A DNA stretch of 64,000 bases from Dendrolimus kikuchii (taxonomy: Eukaryota > Arthropoda > Insecta > Lepidoptera > Lasiocampidae). Location: positions 18,508,338-18,572,337 of the forward strand of contig CM034401.1 of the NCBI GenBank assembly GCA_019925095.2. The letters run 5' to 3'. This document shows positions 11,534 to 22,912 of the stretch, piece by piece. The stretch's first letter is position 1, and the number at the start of each line of letters is the position of its first letter. The notes beneath the pieces were generated by a model. It was not told where the DNA came from. It worked only from the letters and a program-made list of their open reading frames with translations, and did not search any database. The translations under genes and the position numbers were made by a program.

Positions 11534-11679
11534 CTAAAACATCTTAAAGTCGGTGCTTAGAAATTTTCAAAATATAGTAATTTTTATGTTTTACTTTGCA
11601 CCGACTTCAAGATGTTTTAGATAATATATATTAATAATAATAGCTTTAGAAATAAGTTATTTTATACTTTTTAGTTTTT
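11431..11679. mobile_element. fold-back element with (AT)n in one arm
   Basis: Positions 11431-11466 pair perfectly over 36 bp with 11644-11679. The inner blocks 11529-11556 and 11598-11625 pair with one mismatch, leaving a loop of about 41 nt. The left arm carries a roughly 60-bp (AT)n run (11470-11530) that the right arm has only in short form. No coding. The structure suggests a MITE or fold-back element whose left arm later grew by microsatellite slippage. Confidence 0.7.
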
Positions 11680-11995
11680 AGTTTTTGAAGTCGGTTTTTT
11701 TAAACGAAGTTTTTTTATTTTATTTGTTACTTTTTAGTGTCTAGCTATGTATGGTTGTAGACCTACGAAAGGTGCCGCGCTCCTTAAAAAATATAGGTCC
11801 CAAGAAACGGGAACAAAAAAATGTTCGTAAAATGAAAACTACTGGGCCAAACTATGTTAAACTTTTAGGGTACCAAATGGCAACTATTCCGCATCAAACA
11901 AAAAAGAATCACGTAAATCGGATTATAAATCTCGGAGTAAAAAGATACCGACGAATTGAGACCCTCCTCCTTTTTTTGAAGTCGGTTAAAAATTG
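11680..11995 (+). repeat. dispersed repeat bounded by GAAGTCGGTT
   Basis: Starts near GAAGTCGGTTTTTTT (11687) and ends CCTTTTTTTGAAGTCGGTTA (about 11990). The end piece also occurs near 56660. An 81-codon ORF (11751-11996) spans it but has no known domain. The class is not known to me; the end motif is common in lepidopteran repeats (recollection). Confidence 0.4.
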
Positions 11996-12049
11996 ACAAC
12001 CATGTTTTGTAAGAACGTGCAATCAATGGTGGTGGAACTATTGCGCTCA

Positions 12050-12720
12050 ATGAAACGCAAATGTTGGAGAGATAAAGCCTCATCGCCTTCGCTGGTTCGG
12101 CCATATAGAACATACGGAGGATCAGAATGTGAAGAAAGCGTATCCAGCATGGCGACCGGTTGGTGGCCATCCAAAAATTACGTCACACGTTAAGGGGGGA
12201 TGGGGTCGACTAACTGTGACATTGTATGACAAAGTGTTGGAGGGATTCTAATTTTCGTGACATCACATTTCAAAATCGAACTATTAACGAAAATCTTTAA
12301 AATACTTTCTACTCTGTTTTTATGAGCATAATGTTTAAATTATTAAAAAATAATTTAAATGGAAATAAAACTAATTACGAAACTGCTGTTTTAATTTAAT
12401 AATTTCTTGATGTAAAATTCTTAAATATATGACGTGACAATAGGGAGGGAGGAGTCTCACGAATGTGACCAGCTGTGTCAAGAACGGGAGGAGTAAAAAA
12501 ATTATGAAATTCTTGTGACGTAATTTCTGGACGGTCCCTTGGACGTCCTACATATCCCTGGAAAGACAGAGCGGCGACTGATGTGTGCGAGCTTCAAGGA
12601 TACAAATGGCAAGTAACTGCACAGTTTCGTTTCAGAAGCTAAGACACACTTTGGATCGCTGAGTCAACGAAATAGGTTAGTGAGGAACTTACGATTGGGT
12701 AAAAATGTAAATAAATAAAT
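12050..12720 (+). pseudogene. LINE C-terminal fragment split by a DNA transposon
   Basis: The first part (about 12072-12170) encodes HRLRWFGHIEH and related residues. The second (about 12541-12705) encodes GRPTYPWKDR, CELQ and, after a frameshift, SEAKTHFGSLSQRN. The same end, also frameshifted, is found at 16282-16738, so the two halves belong to one element of that LINE family. The 370 bp between them form a separate TIR element. The sequence has an internal deletion before SEAKTHFGS and cannot code. Confidence 0.75.
12171..12540. mobile_element. TIR DNA transposon/MITE inserted in a LINE
   Basis: The left end CCATCCAAAAATTACGTCAC and the right end (reverse complement) CCGTCCAGAAATTACGTCAC are inverted repeats differing at two positions. 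The interior has GGGGGGATGGGG and GGGAGGGAGGAG stretches and no ORF of note. The flanks are the two halves of one LINE relic, which proves an insertion. The superfamily is uncertain. Confidence 0.7.
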
Positions 12721-13470
12721 TTCACACATTGTAATGTTCCAAACTAAGCACTCTGAAGCCGATCCCAGGAATCAGACTAGTAACGGAAAGTTCGTTTACT
12801 ATATATGTACGTAAAGAACTTAAAAGGTATTGATAACAAACACGTATCGTAACATTTTGTTATGATTTTTTTGCTAGCTGTACTTTAATTTCTACTACAA
12901 TAATTTAATGCCCAACAGAAACAGAAAAAAATCATCCCTAATGTTATTCCTTTCTTTACTTCACTACACCGTTGTATGACGGCATGTACTCGTAGACCTG
13001 ACCGAACTGTCCGAATTCATCTATAAAAACCCAATAGCTTCTGAGGTAAACAACTACGGCATTTATAAACAGACATCACGATTCTAAAATCGTTTTAGTT
13101 TTATCGAATTCCTGCTGAACTCTCAAAACGGACAAAACTCTTTTATCTACATTGATTTTAACTACTAAGGAGTGAAAAAAGCGAGAATTTAAACTTGGAA
13201 CTCCTAAATGATACGGTTGAAAGAGTCGAATCCGCTCACAGTTTAAAAGCGAATGATTGAATTATTTTACACCACTAACTTTTCTTCGAGTTGTCAATTG
13301 ATAACTTAATGAGTGTCTGCGAGTTGTTTCTTTCTTTCGTTAATTTTCTCTTCTCTTAAGAAATATAAAAGGAGTTTTTAATTGTTTTTAAACTTATTGG
13401 CGGGTGGCTAATGTTTTATTGTGCTGTTTTATTTTTAGAATATGTAGTGCTAGTGCTGAATTTATATAAC
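12721..13470. other. unassigned AT-rich DNA
   Basis: No gene or clear repeat recognised. Confidence 0.4.
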
Positions 13471-13980
13471 GAAATTCGAGAATTGTTTTATTTGAATTTC
13501 GAACGAAGAGTGACGATCTGAAGTACAATTAATTATAAGTTATGATTCTCGCAGAATAATTAGCCACCCTAGAGAGCTACTATGACATGTGCGATGTGCA
13601 TCCGATCAAAGTCGAAGTGACAATGATTTTTCGTTACTACGAAATTCGAGAATTGTTTTATTTGAATTTCGAACGAAGAGTGACGATCTGAAGTACAATT
13701 AATTATAAGTTATGATTCTCGCAGAATAATTAGCCACCCTAGAGAGCTACTATGACATGTGCGATGTGCATCCGATCAAAGTCGAAGTGACAATGATTTT
13801 TCGTTACTACGAAATTCGAGAATTGTTTTATTTGAATTTCGAACGAAGAGTGACGATCTGAAGTACAATTAATTATAAGTTATGATTCTCGCAGAATAAT
13901 TAGCCACCCTAGAGAGCTACTATGACATGTGCGATGTGCATCCGATCAAAGTCGAAGTGACAATGATTTTTCGTTACTAC
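13471..13980. repeat. three identical 170-bp tandem units
   Basis: Units 13471-13640, 13641-13810 and 13811-13980 read the same base for base. Each starts GAAATTCGAGAATTGTTTTA and ends TTTTTCGTTACTAC. The second half of the unit (from TTCTCGCAGAATAATTAG) is the dispersed repeat also seen at 1795 and 46007, so a fragment of that repeat plus flank was amplified. Perfect identity means very recent expansion or an assembly artefact. Confidence 0.9.
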
Positions 13981-14301
13981 GCCCGCTTCGAATTTGTGTA
14001 AGTAATTTGAACTAGCAGATTTCGAAAATACAACTTTTAGAATTTTTATCTGTATCTGTGGCGGATGTGTTCAATGAAAAAGATAGGCTTTAATTCCTCA
14101 TTAAATATATTGAGTTAAAGAAGCCTACAAACTTACTCTAAACACAATATGAATAAGAGCTTAGGCTGTGACCGAATGCGTCTTGTTTAAAGCGTTAAAA
14201 AATAGCCACATTAGTGTATACGAGTACTTGATGTGTCAATATTTAACGTCATTAATAATGTCACTAGAAAATACGTCGCCGTCATGGAAGCACGAAGTTT
14301 T
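13981..14301. other. unassigned DNA after the tandem array
   Basis: The first bases (GCCCGCTTCGAATTTGTG) resemble the CGCCCGCTCGCTTTTATAT end of the dispersed repeat at 46.1 kb. Nothing else recognised. Confidence 0.4.
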
Positions 14302-14605
14302 GTTTTTTATTGCATGTGTTCAGCAGACAGGATGACGGCCCACCTGATGGACAGGGGATACCATCGCCTATGGACATTTGTAACACCAAAAGTGCTACAA
14401 ATACACTGCTGCTCTCTTAAGGGAGTCTGGAACCTGGCCACTAATGCAGGAACACAACTCGAGGTTGTTATGGCGGCGTACTTAAGACTACGGGTGGTAG
14501 CCATCCAGACGTACAGATACCCTACCACCTGGCTGTGAGTTGTTTTGTTCCTCTTACGACAGGCCGCTCGGCCGCGGGCAATTTTTATTCTTTCTCTAGC
14601 GAACA
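14302..14605 (-). mobile_element. SINE-A copy
   Basis: On the minus strand it runs from GAGAAAGAATAAAAATTGCC near the 5' end through GGTGGTAGGG and GATGGTATCC to an A-rich end. It is diverged from the others, with the first bases of the head altered. ORFs on both strands within it are fortuitous. Confidence 0.85.
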
Positions 14606-15792
14606 AAAGTTTCGCTGGCGTAACTAGTATACAATTTTTTTTCCATTAAACGGATATTATACTGGTCATTTCTGTCTTTCAATTTGGTTGAATCAACCAA
14701 AGTGATCCATATAAACATAAACTTGAATCATTTGATATCATAGAATACCGTCGGTTCTTCCAGTTGTTTGCTTTTAAATCAATTTGATTGCGCCGTCTAA
14801 TATCAGCGTTAGGCTGCAGCACCCTAATTACTGACGTTGCTAAGTGTCTAACATCCTTTATACTAAGCTGCTCCATTTAAAATATCGCTTTAACAAAAGG
14901 CAAAGCTCATTGGCTCGCGGGAAACATTTAATTACTTTTTAACATTAACTTTGCTTAATACTACCTTTTGCCACAAATCTAATTTATTTAACCGGGTTAA
15001 TTTCGTTTCAGTTTGCAGCCTTTTATGTGTGTTCTTTGAACTAGTTTTTTTTTCAATTTATTACTCTTCTGTTTCTTAAGCAATTATTAATAGTTTTATC
15101 AGAACAATCTCATTCAGTCCGATGGTATGTCGATAAGCGGAAGAATGCTGTTAGAGTCTGGATGAGGAAAGTCGAGGTAGAGATATGTAGCACAAAGCTG
15201 GGGTGGGATACGTACAGAATCGGACCTGGATTGATTGTAAAAAGAAAATGAAAAAAGAACAAATTATATGAATGTACAGACGCGGTATGAAAAGGTTGAC
15301 CAGTTTTCAAATTGATTCATTTAACGTTCCGGGAGCATATTACCTTTTCAAACTAAGTCAGAGCAGAACAGACTATTCCGCAAAAAAATATGTTTAATTG
15401 TTTGACAATGAAGTTTAAAATTACTTAGATCAAAGTTGTTTGATTTTCTATCTTGTTTAAAAAGATGGTTTACAGAAGTAAAGTCTTTTTATTGGTTTTA
15501 ACATTTATTATAAGCGTAGTGATTATATACTCTTTGTTCCTGATTATAATAACTAACATTAATCTCAATGTCTGTTATTGTCAATATTGCAATTTCCCTT
15601 TTTCACTTTTCTATATTTTACAAACCTAACATTCATTAAAATATTGGCGCCCATGTTTTTGTACTCGTGCAAGCACAATTCGACTTTAAGGTGGCAAAAC
15701 TTTTCATACTGCGACTGTATATATCGTTTATGCAAAAATCAGGTTTCATAATGTTCTGTGGTAACACTTAATTTTTCTATTTAGAAGGCAAG

Positions 15793-15793
<1 letters not shown>
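14606..15793. other. unassigned AT-rich DNA
   Basis: No gene or repeat family recognised. Short ORFs at 14679-14876 and 15110-15310 (minus) have no known motif. Confidence 0.4.
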
Positions 15794-15823
<30 letters not shown>

Positions 15824-15893
15824 ACTTCACGCCAGTTCCCTTGCGGGGTAGGCACGAACAACAGAGCGCCATTCAGGCTTATTCTTACACATA
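15794..15893 (-). pseudogene. LINE 3' tail, (ATGT)n family
   Basis: The minus strand carries the last ~20 codons (W-R-S-V-V-R-A-Y-P end, stop TGA) followed by about eight ATGT units. Severe 5' truncation. Confidence 0.75.
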
Positions 15894-16281
15894 GAAGACA
15901 AGTTGCTGTGACAATATATAGACGGATGGACATGACCAATTTTTTGGATTCTGTCTTTGTGTTTTGGCTCCCGAATCTTAATAATGAGGTTATATCGTTA
16001 CATTCATGTACTTAGGTATTTTAATTAGATTTTAATATTTAACCCATTACGTATATCTATGGTCAAGGGGTTTGCGGGAATTATATACACGTCAATACTA
16101 AACTTTAAATGTTCGCCGTAACCGAAATCGGTTAGTAAGGATAATATTTCCACAACATTTAAATTTTAATAGACGTAAGAAAAGAAAAATATAAATATAA
16201 ATAGGTACATTTCTTTATAAAAAAGATACATAACATACTTTAAAACAAACATCAAAAATCAAAATCAATAAACAGGAAAAT
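15894..16281. other. unassigned DNA
   Basis: Nothing recognised. Confidence 0.4.
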
Positions 16282-16738
16282 CAAAATCAGCATCTATAAA
16301 ACTGTCATACAACCCATTATGATGTATTCGTGTGAAGCTTGAACGCTTACCCTCAAGGAGGAGAACCAACTTTTAGCAGCGGAAAGAAGGGTACTAAAAT
16401 TCTGGGTCCATCAAAGAGAGAGGATGGTAGCTGTAGGGTACGAAGCAACCTCGAAATTCATAATCTTGTGGCCGAGCCCAACATAATAGAAGAAATAAAA
16501 GCTGCCTAGGTCACATAGCACGGATGGGAGAGGATAGCAGCGTGACGAAAACATATTTGGGATGGCCGACCTACCGGCCGTCCCAAATATCGCTGGAAAC
16601 ACAGAGTGAAGGCTGACCTGTCGGAGCTTCGAACCGATAATTGGCAATAAACTGCGCAGGACAGGGAAGAATGGCATGTTCTCGTTTTAGAAGTCAAGAC
16701 CTACTTTGGGTCGCTGAGCCAACGGAGTAAGTGAGTAT
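16282..16738 (+). pseudogene. LINE reverse transcriptase C-terminal relic
   Basis: The plus strand encodes, across several stops and frameshifts, IYKTVIQPIMMYSCEA, TLTLKEENQLL, ERRVL, then LGHIARMGE-like, GRPKYRWKHRVKADL, TAQDREEW and VKTYFGSLSQRS. This order is the thumb and C-terminal tail of a LINE endonuclease/reverse transcriptase. The same family gives the split relic at 12050-12720. ORFs on the minus strand here are antisense. Confidence 0.8.
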
Positions 16739-17430
16739 CAAAAACCAAATATTTTTGTTTATAAAATTCCAGGACACGCAGGTAGCAGGGCTTAGGACTC
16801 TTTATTTATCGAAGATTAGGGCATTAGAAACAGGAATCTCACAATTAGTGCTATGCCAGGAGTGCAGCCTTCTGTATCTGGCCTATCTTCAAAAAGGAAG
16901 GAATTATCAGGATTATTATTATAGCAGAGTGTAATTTTCATACCTATAACTTCCTCGAGTGAAATAGATAGTCGTACAGGCTGCGAATACCACAACGCTA
17001 CGCACCGCAGTCTGGCAGAACAGTGACACAACTTGTAGTGATTTACGGGCAGCCGAGCATATATAGATTACACGGCATAGTGCACTTTCATAGTAGATGT
17101 ACTGATTCTGAGTTATAATTGAGTTCTGTGTGTTGTTGTTAAACTTGATTTTTCGTTGTAACTTTTCAACTTTGAAATGTCTGAGTTAGAAGAAATGAAA
17201 TCAAGCAAATATGTTTCACACAGGGAAGTGTAGTGTGGAAAAATGACCATTGTTTTTATTATTCAGCCACGGAACTCTAAAAAACTTTTGATTGATAACC
17301 TTAACATTTAATAAAATTTAATGAAGTGCTTGGTAGTTAGCGTATAACGAAGGGTTCCGAAGAGGTGATAATCGTCCACTGAATTCCTTATTTGGCTACG
17401 GTACCATATAAAAGCAATTGAAGCGAAAAT
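16739..17430. other. unassigned DNA
   Basis: No feature recognised. A few short ORFs without motifs. Confidence 0.4.
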
Positions 17431-17895
17431 AACTCGTCGTCATCGTCAGCCAATCGCAGTACACTGCTGACCGTAGGCCTCCCCAAGTCGGTGCTACTCA
17501 TTCCTGTGTTCCGCCTTCCTCATCCAGCGCCTATCGGCGATCTTATGCGAGTCATCAGTCCATCGGTCTGGAAGATGACCGACACTACGTTTACCAAGAC
17601 GCGGTCTCCACTCCAGAACTTGTCTACTGCATCAGCCATCGGTCCTGCGGCAGTCGTGATCGGCCTACCGCCACTTCAACTTGCTAATTTTATGAGCTAT
17701 GTCGGTTACCTTGGTTCTCTTATAGATAACTTCATTTCTAATTCTATCCAAAGGGGAAACACCCAACATGGCTCGCTCTATAGCTCTATATATAGCCCGT
17801 TGAGTGACTTACAGCTTGTGCCGTCAATGCCGTGACGTTCTCGGCCCCGTAGGTCAAGAGGACGCACTGCTCGAAGACTTTCGTCTTCAAGCCTT
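17431..17895 (-). pseudogene. RTE-type LINE C-terminal relic
   Basis: On the minus strand: LKTKVFEQCVLLTYGAEN, then (frame changes) RAMLGVSPLDRIRNEV, VTDIAHKISKLKW, and a 3' end with GAGGCCTACGGTCAGCAGTG and CGATTGGCTGACGATGACGA. The last part matches the standard lepidopteran RTE 3' end, a short UTR with GAT/GAC repeats. Many indels and stops are present. The 114-codon plus-strand ORF at 17491-17835 is an antisense shadow. Confidence 0.8.
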
Positions 17896-20213
17896 GCGAT
17901 AAAATAACTCATGTGGCGTAAACTATTCAACGGATATCGTTTAAAACAATTTTCCTTGAAAGGATTTTTAATTGATTAATATTAATTTTAATGCAAAACA
18001 TTACGACACAGCAATATGACTTTCAACTCTGTGTACATATGTACGTCGTAGATATGATTGATCTAAAATATGCTATATTTCAAAAACTACTCGACGGATC
18101 TTTTTTAAACCAAGTTTGGTCCAAAATATTTTTAAGCTCTACCATTTGGCTCCTGTTTAGAATTTTCCACTTCGTAGTTTATTACGTGACAAAAATCACT
18201 ATTTTTTATTTTTTCCACTATTTGGATACAAGATTGTGTAGCGGCATAACATCATACTACACTCTCCTGCCTTTCACCTTTATTTATATACCAAAAAATA
18301 TCCAAGATAAATGACAGGTATCATGCATAGACAGCCGGAGAGGACAATTTTATATGGATTCTCATTTATCTAAATTAATTACGAAACCCTAAAAAAAAAT
18401 GTGTGCAGTTCACACGCAGTAGAAATAAAACTTCAGAGAATATACTCACAGATAATTCTTGTCTAACTTTTATTAATATAAATATAGTTCCTTTAGCCAA
18501 CATCCGTCAACATATTATAATTCAACATTCTTATGTATCTATCACTTTCAATTTTTCACTGTTTTAGTCTAAAAATTATTATCAGTTTTATTACGGTCCA
18601 AATTGGACCTATGTTTAATCATCGTTCTTATCGACTCTCTAATCTGTGCTGTACAATATAAAACTCGTATCTCATTCTCTCGCAGGCTTAGTCCTATAGA
18701 TTTATGTGTTTAACTCTTTTTAGTGTCGCTTTTTCGTTTCATCGAGTTTCAAATCACAACGATTCTCTAAAGAATTTCACTTCTACTAAGAATATCCACG
18801 TTTGAATTGTAAGTAAATCATACTTATAATGGTATTCAGATATGAAACGCCTAAATTATGAAAGCATAAATTTGAAATCGTATTAGAGAAAAGGTTATAT
18901 TTTCTAAAAGAATTCCAGCACCGAATGAAATATTCGTTATAAAGTGACGTGTTAACGCCTCTAAGGCAGAGTTTCACGATAAATTGAATCAGATAAGCAA
19001 ACACGTTTATTCGTTTAAAGCGTTTCAAAATGTTTGCAAGTTAACACCGAAAATGATCTTTGATAAAACCGGTTGGCCTTTTGTCCCGTTCCGTCCGATT
19101 GTTCATTATATAGGCTTTTCGTATTATTATAATCTCATTGTTGCTCTGAGGTTATTTTCCTTAGCCAGTTACGGCGTGCTCGGTGTTGATTCTAATATTA
19201 AATGTTATTTGATGATTATGTTTTAAAATTTTATCTGTAGATTGGATTGTTACTGTGATTTTAAGGGAGTGAAATTACACAATTGTATTTTCAGAATGAG
19301 CTAAGAAGAACAATAGATTTTTTTTAAAGGTGTCATTACACTTCTTCGCAACACATTGATAACAACTCTGCTGTTGCAAAGATTCATAAACGAATAACCA
19401 CTATCCATCAGGTTGGCGGGTCGTCAGTCTGTATGCTGTATTCTAGCAAAGACAGATGTAGGAACCAGTCATAAATCATCGGCTTAAAATTTTACATTTA
19501 GTTTATATTCCCTATATATTAACAACGTATTTATTAAAGGCGCTAGTCTCGTTAATCAGTATCATGCAAACTTACCCACATATCTTTAGCGCATATGTGA
19601 CAGAATTGCGGGCGTACCAGTGACATTTGACGACGAACTTTACCAAAGAAAGGGAGGGGGTGGAACACAGGGGGGCAATAAATATCACGGCAACGGTCTG
19701 TGAATCGCACTTGGAGTTTGTAAACCTAGTTTATATGAGATTACCCGAGTTATGTGATAGTTTGACTCGTATCGAATTATGACTCTGTTACGCCTAGAGA
19801 ATTTGGCGCTGTAGCTATCGTTTGAATTGAATTGCTTAGTTTATGATTTTGATTTGATGACTGATAATTTATGTATAACACAAGTAGGTATCTATAGTAA
19901 CGAGTGGCCATGTGCGGGTCGGACTCGCACATGAAGGTTTGCTCCATAAAAACAATTATAACGAGCGCTCCATTGCTAGGCTCGAGAAGGCTCTTAATTT
20001 TTAGAGAACAGACGAAATAGTAATAGTAATTTCTTTATTACAAGACAACACATTCCAATACATATACACAGATAAACACACAAACATACAGAATAATGTT
20101 ATTAGTATTTTTTTTGTTTTAACCTTTGTAATTAATGACTACCACTCATTTGGTCCTCTTGATGAAGGACCAAATTAATGGGCAGACAAATTTATCAGCT
20201 ATTTATTCCCTTC
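17896..20213. other. unassigned AT-rich DNA
   Basis: Contains a 107-codon ORF at 17991-18314 (plus) with hydrophobic stretches and no recognisable motif, and an overlapping antisense pair near 18786-19226. About 19905-19990 (GTGCGGGTCGGACTCGCACA and flank) resembles a short lepidopteran repeat. No gene can be supported. Confidence 0.35.
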
Positions 20214-20224
20214 AAGACGTTGTT

Positions 20225-20544
20225 TTTTTATTTATTTTTTATTGCAGGAGTTCAGCAGACAGGCAGACGGCCCACTTGATGGAAAGCGGTTACCATCGTC
20301 TATGGACATTTGCAACGCCAAAGTGCTACAAATGCGCTGCTGCTCTCTTAACGGAGACTGGAACCTGGTCGCTAATGCCGGAACACAAATCAAGGTTGTT
20401 ATGGCGGCATACTCTAGACCAGGGGTGGTAGCCATCCAGTCGGGCAAATGCCCTACCACCTGGCTGTGGGTTGTTTAGTCGCTTCTTACGACAGGCTGCC
20501 CGGCCGCAGGAAATTGTATTCTTTCTCCGTTCCTGCACGGATAA
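20225..20544 (-). mobile_element. SINE-A, full length with target duplication
   Basis: Best-preserved copy. Direct repeats AAGACGTTGTT at 20214-20224 and 20545-20555 bound it. In sense (minus strand) it starts TATCCGTGCAGGAACGGAG, passes the GGCCGGGCAGCCTGTCGTAA head, the CCAGGTGGTAGGG body, and the module GATGGTAACCGCTTTCCATC, and ends CTCCTGCAATAAAA with an A-rich tail. The 11-bp duplication and A tail mark retrotransposition. I see no good A and B boxes, so the head is probably not tRNA-derived. Confidence 0.9.
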
Positions 20545-20569
20545 AAGACGTTGTTGATGCTACCACACA

Positions 20570-20710
20570 ATCTGCTTAGTAACACTACTCACTGTGGTAT
20601 TCACCCCTTTGGGGTGGCACTAATACCCCCGAAGAAGTACTTGCCAGTTGCCAGCCGAGTCCGGGGTACCCATTAAAACCCCTCGGATATTGTTCTTCGC
20701 TCTAACGTCG
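20570..20710 (+). repeat. fragment related to 55.6 and 60.3 kb
   Basis: GGGGTACCCATTAAAACCCC and a TTGTTCTTCGCTC stretch resemble GGGATACCCACTCAAACCCC and CGTCCTTCACC at 60349-60390. Class uncertain. Confidence 0.35.
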
Positions 20711-21470
20711 GTATATTTGCAAAACCCAAGGATTAAATACACACTTAATTGTGCATATATTTATTATTTATTTTAATTTCTCTCTTAACAAAAAATAGAT
20801 AATAATATTATTATTATTAATGTATGTCTTTGTAGACCACGGACCATAAAAATGGCCTGTACATTTGGAAGGCTTGCGTGGGGCTATGGGAAGGCCAACA
20901 CGTAGAGGCCCCTTGACAAATTTAATGTAAATGTGGCGTGACACTGACCGGCGATTATCCCTCTCTACACCATATAATAATGCACCCAAAGACAAGACCC
21001 GGCCAGTGTACGACTATTGTGAGAAATGAGAACATAATGTACCGGGCAATTGAGGTGAACTGCTAGTGGTACTAGGGGTCTGGGGGTATGGGGACTATGG
21101 CGTCTGCCCGTCGCAAAAATGGGCAGACGGCGACTCGCCACTCCTTATATGGGCCCCAAAAAATGCCATAGAAGACAAGGGTAACATGGGTATGAGTGTC
21201 GAGAGGTGGGCTGCAGGTTCACCGAAGCTACTTCTGACGTGATGCCATTTATCACTTCCACCCCCTGGTGCTTGAGTCTTAGTTCTAACGATCTCCACTC
21301 CATGCCGGCTGGCTAAGGCAAGCACGGAGGCGGGTACGAGGTGTCGCTACTCACCTAAGGCTTCGCCACAAAGCCCCCCTGCGGGTGTATTATCTATTAT
21401 TATTATCTATTTTTTAAACATAATACACAATTACATGCGTATTTAATCCGTGGGTTTTGCAAATATATCT
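20711..21470. mobile_element. TIR element of about 760 bp
   Basis: Left end GTATATTTGCAAAACCCAAG, continuing GATTAAATACACACTTAATT. The right end in reverse complement begins ATATATTTGCAAAACCCACG and continues GATTAAATACGCATGTAATT. The inverted ends thus match over about 40 bp with a few changes. The interior is GC-richer, with GGCCTCTACGTGTTGGCC-type sequence (minus). Parts of the interior occur separately at 35216-35545 and 36480-36850, both inverted. ORFs at 20768-20995 and 21095-21325 (minus) show no known domain. Confidence 0.5.
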
Positions 21471-22049
21471 CTGTTTTTGATGGATCCGGTAGAGAAAGGT
21501 AAATAAATTGGAAAGGGGAAATGTTTAATGAAACGAATTGATTGTTTACGGTATCATATACGATTTAATTGAAACCAAGTTTTAATGGTTTTAGGCATGT
21601 TTTTAATTTATTTCTGATTCCTACCTCGGACACGGTGCCGTAAATAGGGCGGTGCCGCCAGTGCCCCGGCACAGGGCGTATACTCTGGGGGGCGCAAGAA
21701 TGGCCAGATCAGGCAGGACTATTATTTTTTAAGTTTGCTCCTGATAAGTTCTCGCTGCACCCCTAGTGCTCGATTCCAACACATACGTACCTACATTCCA
21801 GTATCGTCAAAAACGTCTGTTAAATTATACAAAACATCACGCTCATATTTTTGTTCTAATTCTTAAAAAAAAATGATTTTTCTTCTAAAATATTAGATAA
21901 TTGGTCCACCAACACCAAGGTCCTTGTGCGTTATTTTATCAATCTGAATGAAATAAAGTAGGCCTATAAATAGCTCTAGCTAGGGTACAGTTATAGAAGC
22001 TCGCATAGGGCGCCTAAAAGGTTATCTATATACGGCACTGCTCGGACAA
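21471..22049. other. unassigned DNA
   Basis: Includes a GC-rich patch (21636-21700) of unknown origin. Confidence 0.4.
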
Positions 22050-22135
22050 AGAATCCGCATGGCGACCCAGCGAGGTAACGTAGCTAGCCTTCTGGGAACG
22101 TTACCCATAGACTTGAATGACCTAGTGTCAGTATT
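22050..22135 (+). pseudogene. reverse-transcriptase-like C-terminal fragment (QRGN family)
   Basis: The plus strand encodes LLGQRIRMATQRGNVASLL then GTLPID. The QRI..A.QRGN.ASLLGT pattern recurs at 42042-42260 and 62705-62790, both minus. I take it as the C-terminus of a LINE-type protein whose clade I cannot name. Confidence 0.5.
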
Positions 22136-22167
22136 CTACTTATAGTCTTAAGAGATTATTGGTAGAA

Positions 22168-22445
22168 CTAGCTGTTACCCGCGACTTCGTCCACGTGCTA
22201 TTTTTTCGCGGAACCCTAATTTATTTTTAAAGTAGCTAGTTACTCCTTATAACATCAGCTATCTGCTAGTGAAAGTCCCGTCGAAATTGGTCTAGCCGTT
22301 TTAGAGATTAGCCGGAACAAACAGAAAGACACACAAAAATTTGTTTTTTTTTTATATAAGCACCCTATATACTTTCATATGCCTTTGGAAAAGCTGTTAT
22401 TTTGACATTACAAACAAACACTTCAATTTTATTTATTTGTATAGA
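22168..22445 (-). mobile_element. Helitron-like element (H3)
   Basis: Minus strand: starts TCTATACAAATAAATAAAAT and ends GTCGCGGGTAACAGCTAG before T. A second copy lacking its 5' end lies at 32287-32531. The A/T target rule holds at the CTAG end only. Non-coding. Confidence 0.6.
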
Positions 22446-22453
22446 AATAATAT

Positions 22454-22912
22454 TGTTACGAGTTGCAGGACTCGAATTAAAATGCCGTTGGAATTATTAT
22501 AGAGTTTATTAGAACTATACAAACACGTATAACACAGGTACAACTATAACCGAACGTAATAAGTCCAAGCGTAATGCAGAAGATCGTAATTCAAATACAC
22601 GCGCAATGTCCGTCACTAAATAGATTACCGAATGTACACAAGTCTTGCTTCGCTTGTGGTTATCGCTCGACTGCCGATCTCTCCATTGGGCCATTGCTTT
22701 ATATTGCACAGATACAATATGTCTGCCCCACCGTGTGGACCTAATTTCTTATTATCAGCCCGACACACCTGGCTAATGACTGCCATAAAAGATTACAATA
22801 CTCAATGGGTTGTTTTCTAATCATAAATTTTAAATACAAAGTAAACAAAAGAAGTCCAAATGCCGAAAGGTGATAAAATGCAGGTGTGAATTTGTCTTTG
22901 TCGGTCGTAGCA
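22454..22912 (-). mobile_element. solo LTR, copy 1
   Basis: Starts TGTTACGAGTTGCAGGACTC and ends near GTCGGTCGTAGCA. Copies 33310-34150 and 50015-50550 show that the intact end is TTGTAACA, so the terminal TGTTAC/GTAACA is an LTR signature. ATAT flanks both sides (22450-22453, 22913-22916), a possible 4-bp duplication. No internal gag/pol is attached. Sense is inferred as minus because the minus strand carries a TATA-like motif upstream of an AATAAA-like region. Confidence 0.6.

Noticed and set aside
13471..13980. CRISPR-like array
   Set aside because: Units are 170 bp, identical throughout and without spacers; this is a plain tandem repeat in a eukaryotic sequence.
17491..17835. 114-codon plus-strand ORF
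   Set aside because: Antisense to an RTE-type relic with recognisable RDRIRNEV-like and 3' tail sequence on the minus strand.
17991..18314. 107-codon hydrophobic ORF as membrane protein
   Set aside because: AT-rich composition alone gives Phe/Ile/Tyr-rich frames; no motif, promoter or conservation can be shown.
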